Source: AP-15 sp963787425 (GTDB lineage: Bacteria > Pseudomonadota > Alphaproteobacteria > ATCC43930 > CGMCC-115725). Taken from it: a DNA stretch of 64,000 nt. Positions 7,272 through 15,206 of the stretch are shown in pieces. Every line of letters begins with the position of its first letter. The stretch's first letter is position 1. The stretch is taken from NCBI GenBank assembly GCA_963787425.1, contig CAWBCV010000001.1, positions 434,001 through 498,000 of the forward strand, in the 5' to 3' direction. Under the pieces are notes generated by a model that ran no database searches, had not been told where the DNA came from, and saw nothing but the letters and a program-made list of their open reading frames with translations. The position numbers and the translations under genes are program-made.

Positions 7272-8666
7272 TCAAAGCGCTGAGATTTGAAAACGTTCGC
7301 GCTCATAACCGGGACCGGCTTCGATCACGATGCCGCGGGCAAATCGCTGCTCGGCTTTGCGTACGGCGTCGGCCGCAGCCCCCGACAGGGCAGCAGCGAC
7401 CTCGGGAGCGACGGTGAGGCGCCATCGCCGGCCGGGCTGCGCCCGCGCGGCACGGCGCAGCGCCCGCAGCGCATCGTGCGAGACCGTGACCGCAGTCTTG
7501 ACGAGGGTGCCGCCCACCGGCGGCTCGAGCAATGCCTCGGCGAGCGGGCGGCTGCGGCGCGACCTCACCAGCTCGAAATGTCCGAGCCGCGTCCAGCCCA
7601 GGAGCTGCGGGGCTGTCGGATCGGGGGCGAGCGCCTCGGCGAGCGCTAGACGCAGCTTTTCGCGCGCCGACCGGCTGTCCAGCCCGACAAAATCGACGAT
7701 GATGCCGCCTCCGAGATTGCGCAGCCGGATCTGCCGGGCGAGGGTCCCGGCGGCGGCGAGGTTGGCCATCAGCCCGGTGCGCTCCGGCGACCCCGTTTCC
7801 GGAGTCCCCGAATCCACGTCGATCAGCATGCCGGCCCGGGTCGCCTCGAAATGCACGGAACCGCCGCCGGGGAGGGCGAGCGTAGCGGACAACGCCTCGT
7901 CGAATACCGCGTCGAAATCAATCGGCCAGTTGGTTTCTGGGCGGTGTGCGACGGCGCTGTCGGGGAATGCTGGGCGGAGTTCGAGAATGGCCGCCGGGTC
8001 ATCCACGAGGATCTCGTCGGGCGCGGCAGGCATCGACCTGGCGAGCGCCGCGGCAAAAGATGCCGCCGGATCGAGCCGCGCCGGCGGCTCCAGCCGTGAA
8101 GCGCGATCAAGGACGTCATACCAGCGCCGCGCCAATGCCGCCGCCTCGGCAATAAGCGCATCGACCGGCGCCGGTTCGAGAAACCTCAGCCCCCACCCCT
8201 GCCCTCCCCCGTGATCACGGGGGAGGGAGTTCAGTTCCCTCCCCCGTACACGGGGGAGGGTTAGGGTGGGGGCTAGTTGGGTGAGGAGCGCCGTGCCGTC
8301 TGCGGAACCGGGCCGGCCGACACTCAGCTCGACGAGCCGGCCGCGCAAACTCGCGGCCATCGTCACCCTTGCGGCTTTGCCGGCCTGGGCCTCGCGGCGG
8401 ATTTGCACGATTACGCGCTCGCCTTCGTATAGCCGCTTGCCGCGCGGGAGAACCTCGCTTTGCGGCAGGAAGGCGGGCCGGTCGCCGCCGATATCGACGA
8501 GCGCCGCCCCGAGAGCCGGTACCAGCTGGCGCACCCGGCCCAAATGAATGCTGCCCGTTTCACTGCGGTCACCGCGCTCGACGTAAAGCTCGACGGGCAC
8601 GCCCGTTTCGAGCAGCGCCGCGCGCCACTCGCCAGGGCCCGCCGATATCAGCAGCTCGCGAGCCAA
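7272..8666 (-). CDS. Ribonuclease E/G family protein with in-frame palindromic insert
   Basis: RNase E/G-type endoribonuclease of about 465 aa. The S1 region is LGRVRQLVPALGAALVDIGGDRPAFL. The catalytic region holds FEATRAGMLIDVDSG and GGGIIVDFVGLDSRSAREKL, with the two Mg-binding aspartates in LIDVDSG and IIVDFVG. Between S1 and nuclease domains a ~30-residue stretch (LAPTLTLPRVRGRELNSLP...GWGL) is encoded by a palindromic repeat at 8188-8274 and matches no RNase. The start is taken as TTG 8666, overlapping the maf stop by 19 bp, since no ATG lies near the family N-terminus. The reading frame continues open upstream inside maf. Confidence 0.85.
   Translation of the reverse strand: MARELLISAGPGEWRAALLETGVPVELYVERGDRSETGSIHLGRVRQLVPALGAALVDIGGDRPAFLPQSEVLPRGKRLYEGERVIVQIRREAQAGKAARVTMAASLRGRLVELSVGRPGSADGTALLTQLAPTLTLPRVRGRELNSLPRDHGGGQGWGLRFLEPAPVDALIAEAAALARRWYDVLDRASRLEPPARLDPAASFAAALARSMPAAPDEILVDDPAAILELRPAFPDSAVAHRPETNWPIDFDAVFDEALSATLALPGGGSVHFEATRAGMLIDVDSGTPETGSPERTGLMANLAAAGTLARQIRLRNLGGGIIVDFVGLDSRSAREKLRLALAEALAPDPTAPQLLGWTRLGHFELVRSRRSRPLAEALLEPPVGGTLVKTAVTVSHDALRALRRAARAQPGRRWRLTVAPEVAAALSGAAADAVRKAEQRFARGIVIEAGPGYERERFQISAL
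8188..8274. repeat. Palindromic C/G-rich repeat inside the RNase E/G gene
   Basis: Outer arms AGCCCCCACCC...CCCTC (8188-8206) and GAGGG...GGGTGGGGGCT (8256-8274) are inverted. Inside are two hairpins, CCCTCCCCCGTGATCACGGGGGAGGG (8202-8227) and CCCTCCCCCGTACACGGGGGAGGG (8237-8260). The length keeps the RNase frame open. Confidence 0.85.
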
Positions 8667-9244
8667 CTCGGTCGATAGCCGCGGCCGGCGAGCAGCTGGC
8701 TGGTCTCGAAGAGCGGCAGTCCGACGACATTGGAATAGGAGCCGCTGACCCAGCGGATCAGCGCCGCCGCCCGCCCTTGGATCGCATAGCCGCCGGCCTT
8801 GCCCTGCCACTCGCCGGTGCGCAAATAAGCCCCGATTTCGGCCTCGCTCAGCCGCTTGAAGGCGACCTGGCTGTCGACCCGCCGCGTCACCAACCATCCG
8901 CCGGGGCTCACCAGCGCGATGGCGCCATGAACCCGGTGACGGCGCCCCGACAGCATTTCGAGGCAGGACCGCGCGCTCGCCTCGTCTTCGGTTTTCGGCA
9001 GGATGCGCCGGCCGCACGCGACGACGGTGTCGGCCGCCAGGACATAGGCGCCGGGATGGCGCGGGGCTACCGTCATCGCCTTTTCCTCCGCAAGGCGCAT
9101 CGCATGTGCCGGCGGCAACTCGCCGCGGCGTGGGGTCTCGTCTATATCGGCCGGCTCGATGCAGTCGGGCACAAGGCCCACTTGGCGCAGCAGTTCCAGT
9201 CGGCGCGGTGATGCGGAGGCGAGCACGAGGGGCGGCCCCGTCAC
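8648..9244 (-). CDS. maf: Maf-family nucleoside triphosphate pyrophosphatase
   Basis: House-cleaning pyrophosphatase that hydrolyses non-canonical or methylated NTPs; 198 aa. The N-terminal motif LVLASASPRRLELLRQVGL, the AADTVV motif near residue 72 with the catalytic Asp, and the C-terminal GYAIQGRAAALIRWVSGSYSNVVGLPL are all present. The gene begins 4 bp after the UPF0262 gene and its stop overlaps the RNase E/G start, indicating one transcript. Confidence 0.93.
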   Translation of the reverse strand: MTGPPLVLASASPRRLELLRQVGLVPDCIEPADIDETPRRGELPPAHAMRLAEEKAMTVAPRHPGAYVLAADTVVACGRRILPKTEDEASARSCLEMLSGRRHRVHGAIALVSPGGWLVTRRVDSQVAFKRLSEAEIGAYLRTGEWQGKAGGYAIQGRAAALIRWVSGSYSNVVGLPLFETSQLLAGRGYRPSWLASC

Positions 9245-9248
9245 ACAG

Positions 9249-9728
9249 TCAACCCCGCAGATGCAGCACGCAAATCAAGGTGAACAAGCGCCGGGCCGTA
9301 TCGAGATCGATCTCGACCTTGTCGGCGAGTCGCTCGATCAGCAGAGCGGACCCCTCATTGTGCAAGGACCGCCTGCCGACGTCGATCGCTTCGATCTGCG
9401 CCAAGCTCGAACGGCGAATCGCCTCGTAATAGCTGTCGCAGACCATGAAATAATCTTTGACGATGCCGCGAAACGGCGCCAGCGGCAGAGTGATCGTTTC
9501 GTTCGAGCCGTTCGTCATCGAGCGGATTTCGATGCTGAGGCGGTTCTCCTCGATCGCCAAATGCAGATGGTACGGCCCGTCGCAGCCGGAAACCGGGGCG
9601 AAATGGTTCTCTTCCAGGAGATCGAAGATCGCCACTGCGCGCTCGTGCTCGATATCGGGGCTGCGGCGGACGACGGTATGCTCGTCGAGAGTGATGCCGG
9701 CAATTCGCGAGGCGTCCTGCTCGCCCAT
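9249..9728 (-). CDS. UPF0262 family protein
   Basis: Conserved alphaproteobacterial protein of unknown function, 159 aa, starting MGEQDASRIAGITLDE. Diagnostic stretches include ERAVAIFDLLEENHFAP, PFRGIVKDYFMVCDSYYEAIR and the C-terminal DLDTARRLFTLICVLH. No enzyme motif is visible. It follows hisD by 11 bp and precedes maf, its usual place. The ATG at 9728 matches the family N-terminus; a longer frame reaching into hisD is not supported. Confidence 0.9.
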   Translation of the reverse strand: MGEQDASRIAGITLDEHTVVRRSPDIEHERAVAIFDLLEENHFAPVSGCDGPYHLHLAIEENRLSIEIRSMTNGSNETITLPLAPFRGIVKDYFMVCDSYYEAIRRSSLAQIEAIDVGRRSLHNEGSALLIERLADKVEIDLDTARRLFTLICVLHLRG

Positions 9729-9739
9729 GGTTTGTCGAG

Positions 9740-11044
9740 TTACCCCGCGCGCGCCCGATCGAGCCGGATCGACAATGACAACGAGTGCGCGTCCAGCCCC
9801 TCCGCTTCGGCGAGGCGGATCGCCGACGGGGCGAGGGCCGCGAGGCTCGCCGCATCGCAGCGGACGAGCGAAGTACGCTTCAGGAAATCGAGAACCCCGA
9901 GACCCGACGCGAAACGCGCGCTGCGGGCGGTCGGCAGGACATGGTTGGGCCCCGCGATATAGTCGCCAATCGCCTCGGGTGTGTGGCGGCCGAGAAAGAT
10001 CGCCCCGGCATGATGCACCTGTTCGGCCAATGCATCGGCCTCGTCCAGCGCCAGCTCGAGATGCTCGGGCGCGATGCGGTCGATCAGCGCCGGCGCCTCG
10101 TCCCAATCGGCGACAATCAAAATGGCGCCGTGAGCCTGCCAGCTGGCTCGTGCGATCTGCGCCCGCGGCAGCTGCGCCAGGTGGCGCTCTACTGCCGCCT
10201 CGACGGCGGCTGCAAAACCGGCGTCGTCGGTAATGAGGATCGCCTGCGCCGCGCCGTCATGCTCCGCCTGCGACAGCAGATCGGCGGCGATCCATTCGGG
10301 GTCGTTGTGCCGGTCGGCGACGACCAGGATCTCGGACGGGCCGGCGATCATGTCGATCCCGACCTTGCCAAAGACCCGCCGCTTGGCCGCCGCGACATAG
10401 GCGTTTCCCGGACCGACGATTTTGTCGACCGGCGCAATCGTCGCCGTGCCGTAGGCGAGCGCGGCGATCGCCTGCGCACCGCCGACCCGATATATCTCGT
10501 CTATCCCAACCATCCGGGCGGCGGCGAGAACCAGCGGGTTCAGCACGCCGCGCGGGGTGGGCACGGTCATGACCAACCGCTCGACCCCGGCCACCTTGGC
10601 CGGGATAGCGTTCATCAATACCGATGAGGGATAGGCGGCGGTGCCGCCTGGGACGTATAGCCCGGCCGCAGCGACTGGGCGCCAGCGCGCGGCGAGCCGC
10701 ACACCCACCTCGTCGACATAGTCGATCGCGGCAGGCAGCTGGCGACGATGGAAGCTCTCGATCCGCTCCGCCGCGACGCGCAGCGCGGCGATGGTCTCGG
10801 GGTGCGCCGCGGCGGCTCCATCGGCGATCTCCCGCGCCGTCAGCCGGAGGCCGCTGGCCGCGAGATCCATCCCGTCGAAGCGGCGCGTATAATCGATCAG
10901 CGCCGCATCGCCGCGGGCAGCGACGTCCTCTATGATCTCGGCGACCGCGGCGTCGACATCGGCCGCACTCTCGCGCTTTGCCGCGAGGAGCTGTCGGAAC
11001 CCCGTCTCGAAACCGGGGTCGCGGGTGGAAAGCGTAACCGGCAT
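9740..11044 (-). CDS. hisD: Histidinol dehydrogenase (open frame continuous with hisG)
   Basis: Oxidises L-histidinol to L-histidine in two NAD-dependent steps using Zn. From ATG 11044 (MPVTLSTRDPGF) it is 434 aa, the normal size. Signatures seen: GLYVPGGTAAYPSSVLM, VGGAQAIAALAYGTATI, KIVGPGNAYVAAAKR, GPSEILVVAD, LSQAEHDGAAQAI (Zn Gln/His), APEHLEL and the terminal catalytic-site GPNHVLPT. The reading frame is open upstream through a palindromic repeat into hisG without any stop, so translation from the hisG start would give a 701-aa HisG-HisD fusion. Confidence 0.93.
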   Translation of the reverse strand: MPVTLSTRDPGFETGFRQLLAAKRESAADVDAAVAEIIEDVAARGDAALIDYTRRFDGMDLAASGLRLTAREIADGAAAAHPETIAALRVAAERIESFHRRQLPAAIDYVDEVGVRLAARWRPVAAAGLYVPGGTAAYPSSVLMNAIPAKVAGVERLVMTVPTPRGVLNPLVLAAARMVGIDEIYRVGGAQAIAALAYGTATIAPVDKIVGPGNAYVAAAKRRVFGKVGIDMIAGPSEILVVADRHNDPEWIAADLLSQAEHDGAAQAILITDDAGFAAAVEAAVERHLAQLPRAQIARASWQAHGAILIVADWDEAPALIDRIAPEHLELALDEADALAEQVHHAGAIFLGRHTPEAIGDYIAGPNHVLPTARSARFASGLGVLDFLKRTSLVRCDAASLAALAPSAIRLAEAEGLDAHSLSLSIRLDRARAG

Positions 11045-11845
11045 CAGCGCCCTCCGCCGGTTCGTGCGCCGGTACCCTCCCCTCCCATCGCTGAGGCGAT
11101 GGGCCCCTCCCCTCTCCCGCAGTGCGGGAGAGGGTGCGGAGGGAAGTGAGGCGGGTGAGGGTGTTCCGCGGCCGATCGCTTCGCGAAAGCGCTCGATCCA
11201 CCCGCCGACTTCTTCGGGGCGGGTCTTCAGCGCCGGGCGGTTGACGATCAGCCGGGAGCTGACCTCGGCAATCCGCTCGATCTCCACCAAACCGTTGGCC
11301 TTGAGGGTGGCGCCGGTCTGTACGAGATCGACGATGTGATGGCAGAGCCCCAGACGCGGCGCCAGCTCGATCGCGCCGTTGAGCTTGATGCATTCCGCCT
11401 GGATCCCGCGCGCCGCAAAATGCCGGCGGGTAACTTCCGGATACTTCGTAGCGACGCGCACATGGCTCGATCGTCTGACGTCGGCCTTCCCGAGCGCGTC
11501 CACCGTTGCCGCGACAGCGAGGCGGCAATGCCCGACATTGAGGTCGAGCGGCGCGTAAATCTCCGAATAGTCGAATTCCATCAGCACGTCATTGCCGGCG
11601 ATGCCGAGCTGAGCGGCGCCGAAGGCAACAAAGGTGGCGGCATCGAAGCTGCGCACGCGGATCAAATCAAGACCCGGTTCGTTGGTTCTGAAGCGGAGCT
11701 GGCGCGAGGCGGGGTCGTCGAAGGCCGGCTCCGGATCGATGCCGATCTTGCCCAACAGCGGCATCACCTCCGCGAGAATCCGCCCGTTCGGCAATGCCAC
11801 GATCATGGGATCGCCGCGGCGGACGGACCGGGGGTCGGCGGTCAC
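11045..11845 (-). CDS. hisG: ATP phosphoribosyltransferase, short form, lacking its own stop codon
   Basis: First enzyme of histidine synthesis, condensing ATP and PRPP. The HisG domain covers about residues 14-225: IVALPNGRILAEVMPLLG, LDLIRVRSFDAATFVAFGAAQLGIAGNDVLMEF, VRVATKYPEVTRRHF, IVDLVQTGATLKANGL (PRPP loop region). This is the short form, which needs HisZ (not in window). The start GTG at 11845 overlaps the TGA of the DUF2948 gene (GTGA), implying translational coupling; ATG 11806 is an alternative. After residue ~225 the frame enters repeat-derived sequence and continues into hisD, so the 3' boundary given is the hisD start and not a stop codon. Confidence 0.88.
11074..11165. repeat. 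Palindromic C/G-rich repeat joining hisG and hisD
   Basis: Two hairpins, CCCATCG/CGATGGG (11084-11103) and CCCTCTCCCGC/GCGGGAGAGGG (11110-11134), are flanked by CCCTC and GAGGG stretches. Translated, it gives the linker SPASLPSAPSPALRERGG, which matches neither enzyme. It appears to have replaced the end of hisG and its stop. Confidence 0.8.
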
Positions 11846-12294
11846 AAAACTTCATCCAAATCGTGGCGGGGCCGCCACGGCGTCGGCCACGGATCGCCGA
11901 GATCCCTGGCGTGGCACAAAACTTGCGGCACCTCGAGCCGGATCGCCGCCCCGCCGGAAAATTCGAGACGGACTGCGCCATCTTCCGGCCGGATCGCCAA
12001 CAGCGACAATATCCGGCCGTGATCGGTGCGGCGGAACCCGCTATAGGACACCCCCGCCACCTCGCTGAACGTGATCCCGCACAAGACCCGCTCATAGGGG
12101 ATCTCGCCGGGCGCCGGGCGGAGCCCGTTTTCCCAGCGAAATCGGTTCGCGACCAAAAGAAAGCTGCGCTCTTCCGGCGCATAAGCGAGGTCGCGAACCG
12201 CGACCAGCGCGTCCTGCAGACAAGCCGAGATCACCGCCAAGTCTTCGGCGTCCTCGGCGCGCAGTTTCAGCGCCGCGCCTCCGTCAGGCGCCAT
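11842..12294 (-). CDS. DUF2948 family protein
   Basis: Conserved alphaproteobacterial protein of about 150 aa, function unknown, always found between murA and hisG. Recognised by LKLRAEDAEDLAVISACLQDALVAV, FLLVANRFRWE, YERVLCGITFSEV and the C-terminal LEVPQVLCHARDLGDPWPTPWRPRHD (quoted in part). ATG 12294 gives a start overlapping the murA stop by 11 bp; ATG 12318 is possible. Its stop overlaps the hisG GTG, so the three genes are cotranslated. Confidence 0.87.
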   Translation of the reverse strand: MAPDGGAALKLRAEDAEDLAVISACLQDALVAVRDLAYAPEERSFLLVANRFRWENGLRPAPGEIPYERVLCGITFSEVAGVSYSGFRRTDHGRILSLLAIRPEDGAVRLEFSGGAAIRLEVPQVLCHARDLGDPWPTPWRPRHDLDEVL

Positions 12295-13567
12295 CCCGCA
12301 GCCTTTCGATCCGGGCATTGCAGCCGGCGAGCTTTTCCTCGAGCCGTTCGTAACCGCGGTCGAGGTGATAGACGCGATTGATCACCGTTTCGCCGGCGGC
12401 GGCGAGGCCGGCCACAACGAGCGACACCGAAGCTCGCAAGTCGGTCGCCATGACCGGCGCCCCCGTCAGCCGCGGCACGCCGCGCACCAAGGCGGAGGCG
12501 CCATGGACGTTGATGTTGGCCCCCATTCGCGCCAGCTCCGGCACATGCATGAACCGGTTCTCGAAAATCGTCTCCGTGATCATCGAGGCGCCATTGGCGA
12601 CCGTCATCAGCGCCATGATCTGCGCCTGTAGATCGGTCGGAAACCCCGGATAGGGTTCGGTCATCACGTCGACGCCTTCGAGGCGTTCGGTATATCGCCG
12701 CACCGTCAGCCCGTCTGCGGCTGCGGCGACTTCGATACCCGCGCCTTCCAGAATGCGCGCGAGCGCAGCGACGAGATCGAGACGAGTCCCGGTCAGCCTG
12801 ACCTCGCCATTCGTCGCCGCGGCCGCCATGATGTACGTTCCGGTTTCGATCCGGTCCGGGATGATCGAATGCGTCGTGCCGTGCAGCCGCGGGACGCCGA
12901 CGATCCTCAGACGGTCCGTGCCTATCCCGGCGATGCGCGCGCCCATCGCCGCGAGGCATTCGGCCAGATTGGTGATTTCCGGCTCGCGCGCGGCGTTGAT
13001 CAGCAGGGTCTCGCCCTCCGCCAGGCTGGCTGCCATCAACAAATTTTCGGTGGCACCGACCGAGACCGCGGGAAAAGCGATCTCCGCTCCCCGCAATCCC
13101 TTGGGCGCGCGCGCGTCGATATAGCCTTCGCGCAACTCCACCTCGGCACCGAGCCGCTGCAATCCCTTGATGTGAAGGTCGACCGGCCGGGGGCCGATTG
13201 CGCAACCGCCCGGCAACGAGACGCGCGCGCGCCCGCAGCGCGCGACCAGCGGCCCGAGCACGAGGACCGAGGCCCGCATTTTCCGCACGAGATCGTAGGG
13301 TGCGGTGCTCGACGTGATATGCCCGGCCGACAATTCGAGGACATGCCCCGAACCTGCGCCCTCCTCGCCTCGCACGACCGCCACGCCGTGCTGAACCAAT
13401 AGGTTCGCCATCGTGACGATATCGGCGAGAACGGGGGCATTCGTCAGGGTCAAGGTTTCCGACGTCAGCAGGGACGCAGCCATCAGCGGCAGGGCAGCGT
13501 TCTTGGCGCCGCCGATCGGAATTACGCCTTCGAGCGGCACGCCGCCCTTGATGCGGATCTTGTCCAT
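12284..13567 (-). CDS. murA: UDP-N-acetylglucosamine 1-carboxyvinyltransferase
   Basis: Commits UDP-GlcNAc to peptidoglycan by adding enolpyruvate from PEP, in the cytoplasm. The 427-aa product is full length. It has N-terminal GGVPLEGVIPIGGAKNAALP, the catalytic loop GGCAIGPRPVDLH with the cysteine that fosfomycin attacks, YPGFPTDLQAQ and FENRFMHVPELARMGA (substrate-binding sites). First gene of the cell-wall/histidine operon; a small conserved gene lies ~100 bp upstream on the same strand. Confidence 0.96.
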   Translation of the reverse strand: MDKIRIKGGVPLEGVIPIGGAKNAALPLMAASLLTSETLTLTNAPVLADIVTMANLLVQHGVAVVRGEEGAGSGHVLELSAGHITSSTAPYDLVRKMRASVLVLGPLVARCGRARVSLPGGCAIGPRPVDLHIKGLQRLGAEVELREGYIDARAPKGLRGAEIAFPAVSVGATENLLMAASLAEGETLLINAAREPEITNLAECLAAMGARIAGIGTDRLRIVGVPRLHGTTHSIIPDRIETGTYIMAAAATNGEVRLTGTRLDLVAALARILEGAGIEVAAAADGLTVRRYTERLEGVDVMTEPYPGFPTDLQAQIMALMTVANGASMITETIFENRFMHVPELARMGANINVHGASALVRGVPRLTGAPVMATDLRASVSLVVAGLAAAGETVINRVYHLDRGYERLEEKLAGCNARIERLRDGA

Positions 13568-13674
13568 CGCCTCGGTTGTACGCGCGCCGTCGCCCAGACC
13601 GGCAGCAGACAGCAGCCTATCTATTGGCGGTCATGCCGCCGTCCGGCTGCTTTTACTGTACGGCGAGGCGCCGC

Positions 13675-13857
13675 TCAAGCCGGCGGCTCGCCGTCACCGC
13701 CCTCGCCTTTCTTGGATAGCGGCGCGGCACGCCGCTGCTGGGCCCGGGCCTGCTCCTTGCGCCGCCGCAAATTTTCGCGCAACGCCTTGGCCAAGGGCTC
13801 CGTGCGCGCTGCGCGTTCAGCGTTGTGTTTTGCAGGGGGCTGTAAAGGTTGCGCCAT
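13675..13857 (-). CDS. Small conserved hypothetical protein upstream of murA
   Basis: About 60 aa from ATG 13857 (MAQPLQPPAKHNAERA); ATG 13884 adds nine residues. The middle, PLAKALRENLRRRKEQARAQQ, is a basic amphipathic helix often seen in short proteins of alphaproteobacteria at this position. No signal peptide or enzyme motif. Function unknown. Confidence 0.55.
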   Translation of the reverse strand: MAQPLQPPAKHNAERAARTEPLAKALRENLRRRKEQARAQQRRAAPLSKKGEGGDGEPPA

Positions 13858-13900
13858 CCCGCGATGCAACGGGAGAGAGGTCACTCATGTCAAGAGTAAG

Positions 13901-14128
13901 CTATTCCTCGATCCGGATCTTCGCATGCGTAGCGAGGATCACAGCGACCGCCTGCTTTGCGGTGAATTCGGCGGATTGATCCGGATGCTGGCGCCGCCAC
14001 GCCTCGACACCCGCCCTGTAACATTCTACCGAGGGGCGTCCGGAGCGGCGCGCCAATTCGAACGCCTTCAGCACCGCGTCGGCGGCCACATTTGTCGTCG
14101 GATCGACCCTCGACCCCCGCCAAACCAT
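13901..14128 (-). CDS. Small hypothetical protein
   Basis: About 75 aa starting MVWRGSRVDPTTN (an ATG at 14179 would add 17 residues). The sequence AADAVLKAFELARRSGRPSVECYRAGVEAWRRQHPDQ reads as a genuine helical protein, not a shadow, but I do not recognise a family. It lies upstream of the small murA-proximal gene, same strand. Confidence 0.45.
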   Translation of the reverse strand: MVWRGSRVDPTTNVAADAVLKAFELARRSGRPSVECYRAGVEAWRRQHPDQSAEFTAKQAVAVILATHAKIRIEE

Positions 14129-14282
14129 CAAGCCCTCCAATGATTTCCGGCGAAGGCACTTGTGGTCTTTCAACCACAATCACCCGGCAAACATCAGGTT
14201 GCAGGAGGGGTTCCGAGCGAGGCGACCGGCCGCCCCCAGGAAAACTGTTGGAGTGCACTGCGCCACAAATCGGCGAATGTTG

Positions 14283-15173
14283 TCACGCAGTGATCGCCAC
14301 CAATCCCTCCTGCTCCATCGTGTTCGCGTAATCCGACACGGTGGTGCGGTGCAGGACGCGGCGCTGAGTGTCGTCGTAGGGGCGGCCGCGGTGCATTGTG
14401 CAGCGATTGTCCCATATCGCGAGATCGCCGACGGTCCAGCGGTGCTGGTAGACGAATTGCGGCTGGGTCGCGAAGGCAATCAGCTCCTCGAGCAGCGCCC
14501 TGCCCTTCTCGACCGGCCAGCCGATGATGTGCGAGGCGTGCGAGGCGAGGTAGAGGCTGGTGCGCCCGGAGGCGGGATGATGCCGCACCAGCGCCTGCGG
14601 CACCGGCGGCAGTTGCTTGAAAATCTCGTCGTTGAAATCGGCGAAGCCGATCTGGCTGCGTGAGCGGAAGATGCTGTGCTCGACGCCGAGCCTGCCAAGC
14701 TTACGCTTTCTCGCCTCGGGCAGCACGTCCCAAGCCGCGCGCAAATCGGCGAATTCGGTCTCGCCGCCTGACGAAGGAAGTTCGTGGGCCGAGAGCAGCG
14801 AGCACTTCGCGGGGATGCGCTTGAACGAGCTGTCGGTGTGCCAAAGCTGGTTGCCGAGGTTGAACAGGTTGCGGCGGTCGTCGCGCGCCAGCACCCGACC
14901 TTCGGCGTCGAGGTTGGAAATGTCGGCGACATCCGGGCGCAGCCGCATCTTGGCGCCGGCATAGTTCGGGTTGACTTCGAGCGGGCCGAACAGCTGGCTG
15001 AAGGCGAGCTGCTGCTCGTCGCTCAGCGGCTGCTCCGGAAAGACGAGGATGCCGTAGCGGTTGAAGGCTGCCTCGATCTCGGCAAAGACTTCGGGTCTCA
15101 CTTTCAGGGTGAGGTCGACCCCACGCACTTCGGTGCCGAGGGCCGGGTGAAGCGGAGATACTTGTATCGCCAT
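14283..15173 (-). CDS. TauD/TfdA-family Fe(II)/2-oxoglutarate dioxygenase
   Basis: Non-haem iron dioxygenase of 296 aa using 2-oxoglutarate and O2. The iron facial triad is visible: WHTDSSFKRIP (H-x-D, about residue 110) and the distal His in IWDNRCTMHRG (about 262), followed by the 2-oxoglutarate-binding Arg in QRRVLHRTTV. Start ATG 15173 matches the family (MAIQVSPLHPALGTEVRGVDL, quoted in part). Substrate unknown: taurine, an alkyl sulfate or a herbicide-like acid are all possible. It is divergent from the cyclase gene 33 bp away. Confidence 0.87.
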   Translation of the reverse strand: MAIQVSPLHPALGTEVRGVDLTLKVRPEVFAEIEAAFNRYGILVFPEQPLSDEQQLAFSQLFGPLEVNPNYAGAKMRLRPDVADISNLDAEGRVLARDDRRNLFNLGNQLWHTDSSFKRIPAKCSLLSAHELPSSGGETEFADLRAAWDVLPEARKRKLGRLGVEHSIFRSRSQIGFADFNDEIFKQLPPVPQALVRHHPASGRTSLYLASHASHIIGWPVEKGRALLEELIAFATQPQFVYQHRWTVGDLAIWDNRCTMHRGRPYDDTQRRVLHRTTVSDYANTMEQEGLVAITA

Positions 15174-15206
15174 GTTTGCTGCCCCGAGAAAGCGCGCTAC
15201 CATAAT

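Noticed and set aside
9729..10106. N-terminal extension of the UPF0262 protein into hisD
   Set aside because: The extra residues are an out-of-frame reading of hisD; the family starts at 9728.
14784..15206. N-terminal extension of the first cyclase
   Set aside because: Runs antisense through the TauD-like gene and lacks any resemblance to cyclases; the ATG at 15207 is preferred.
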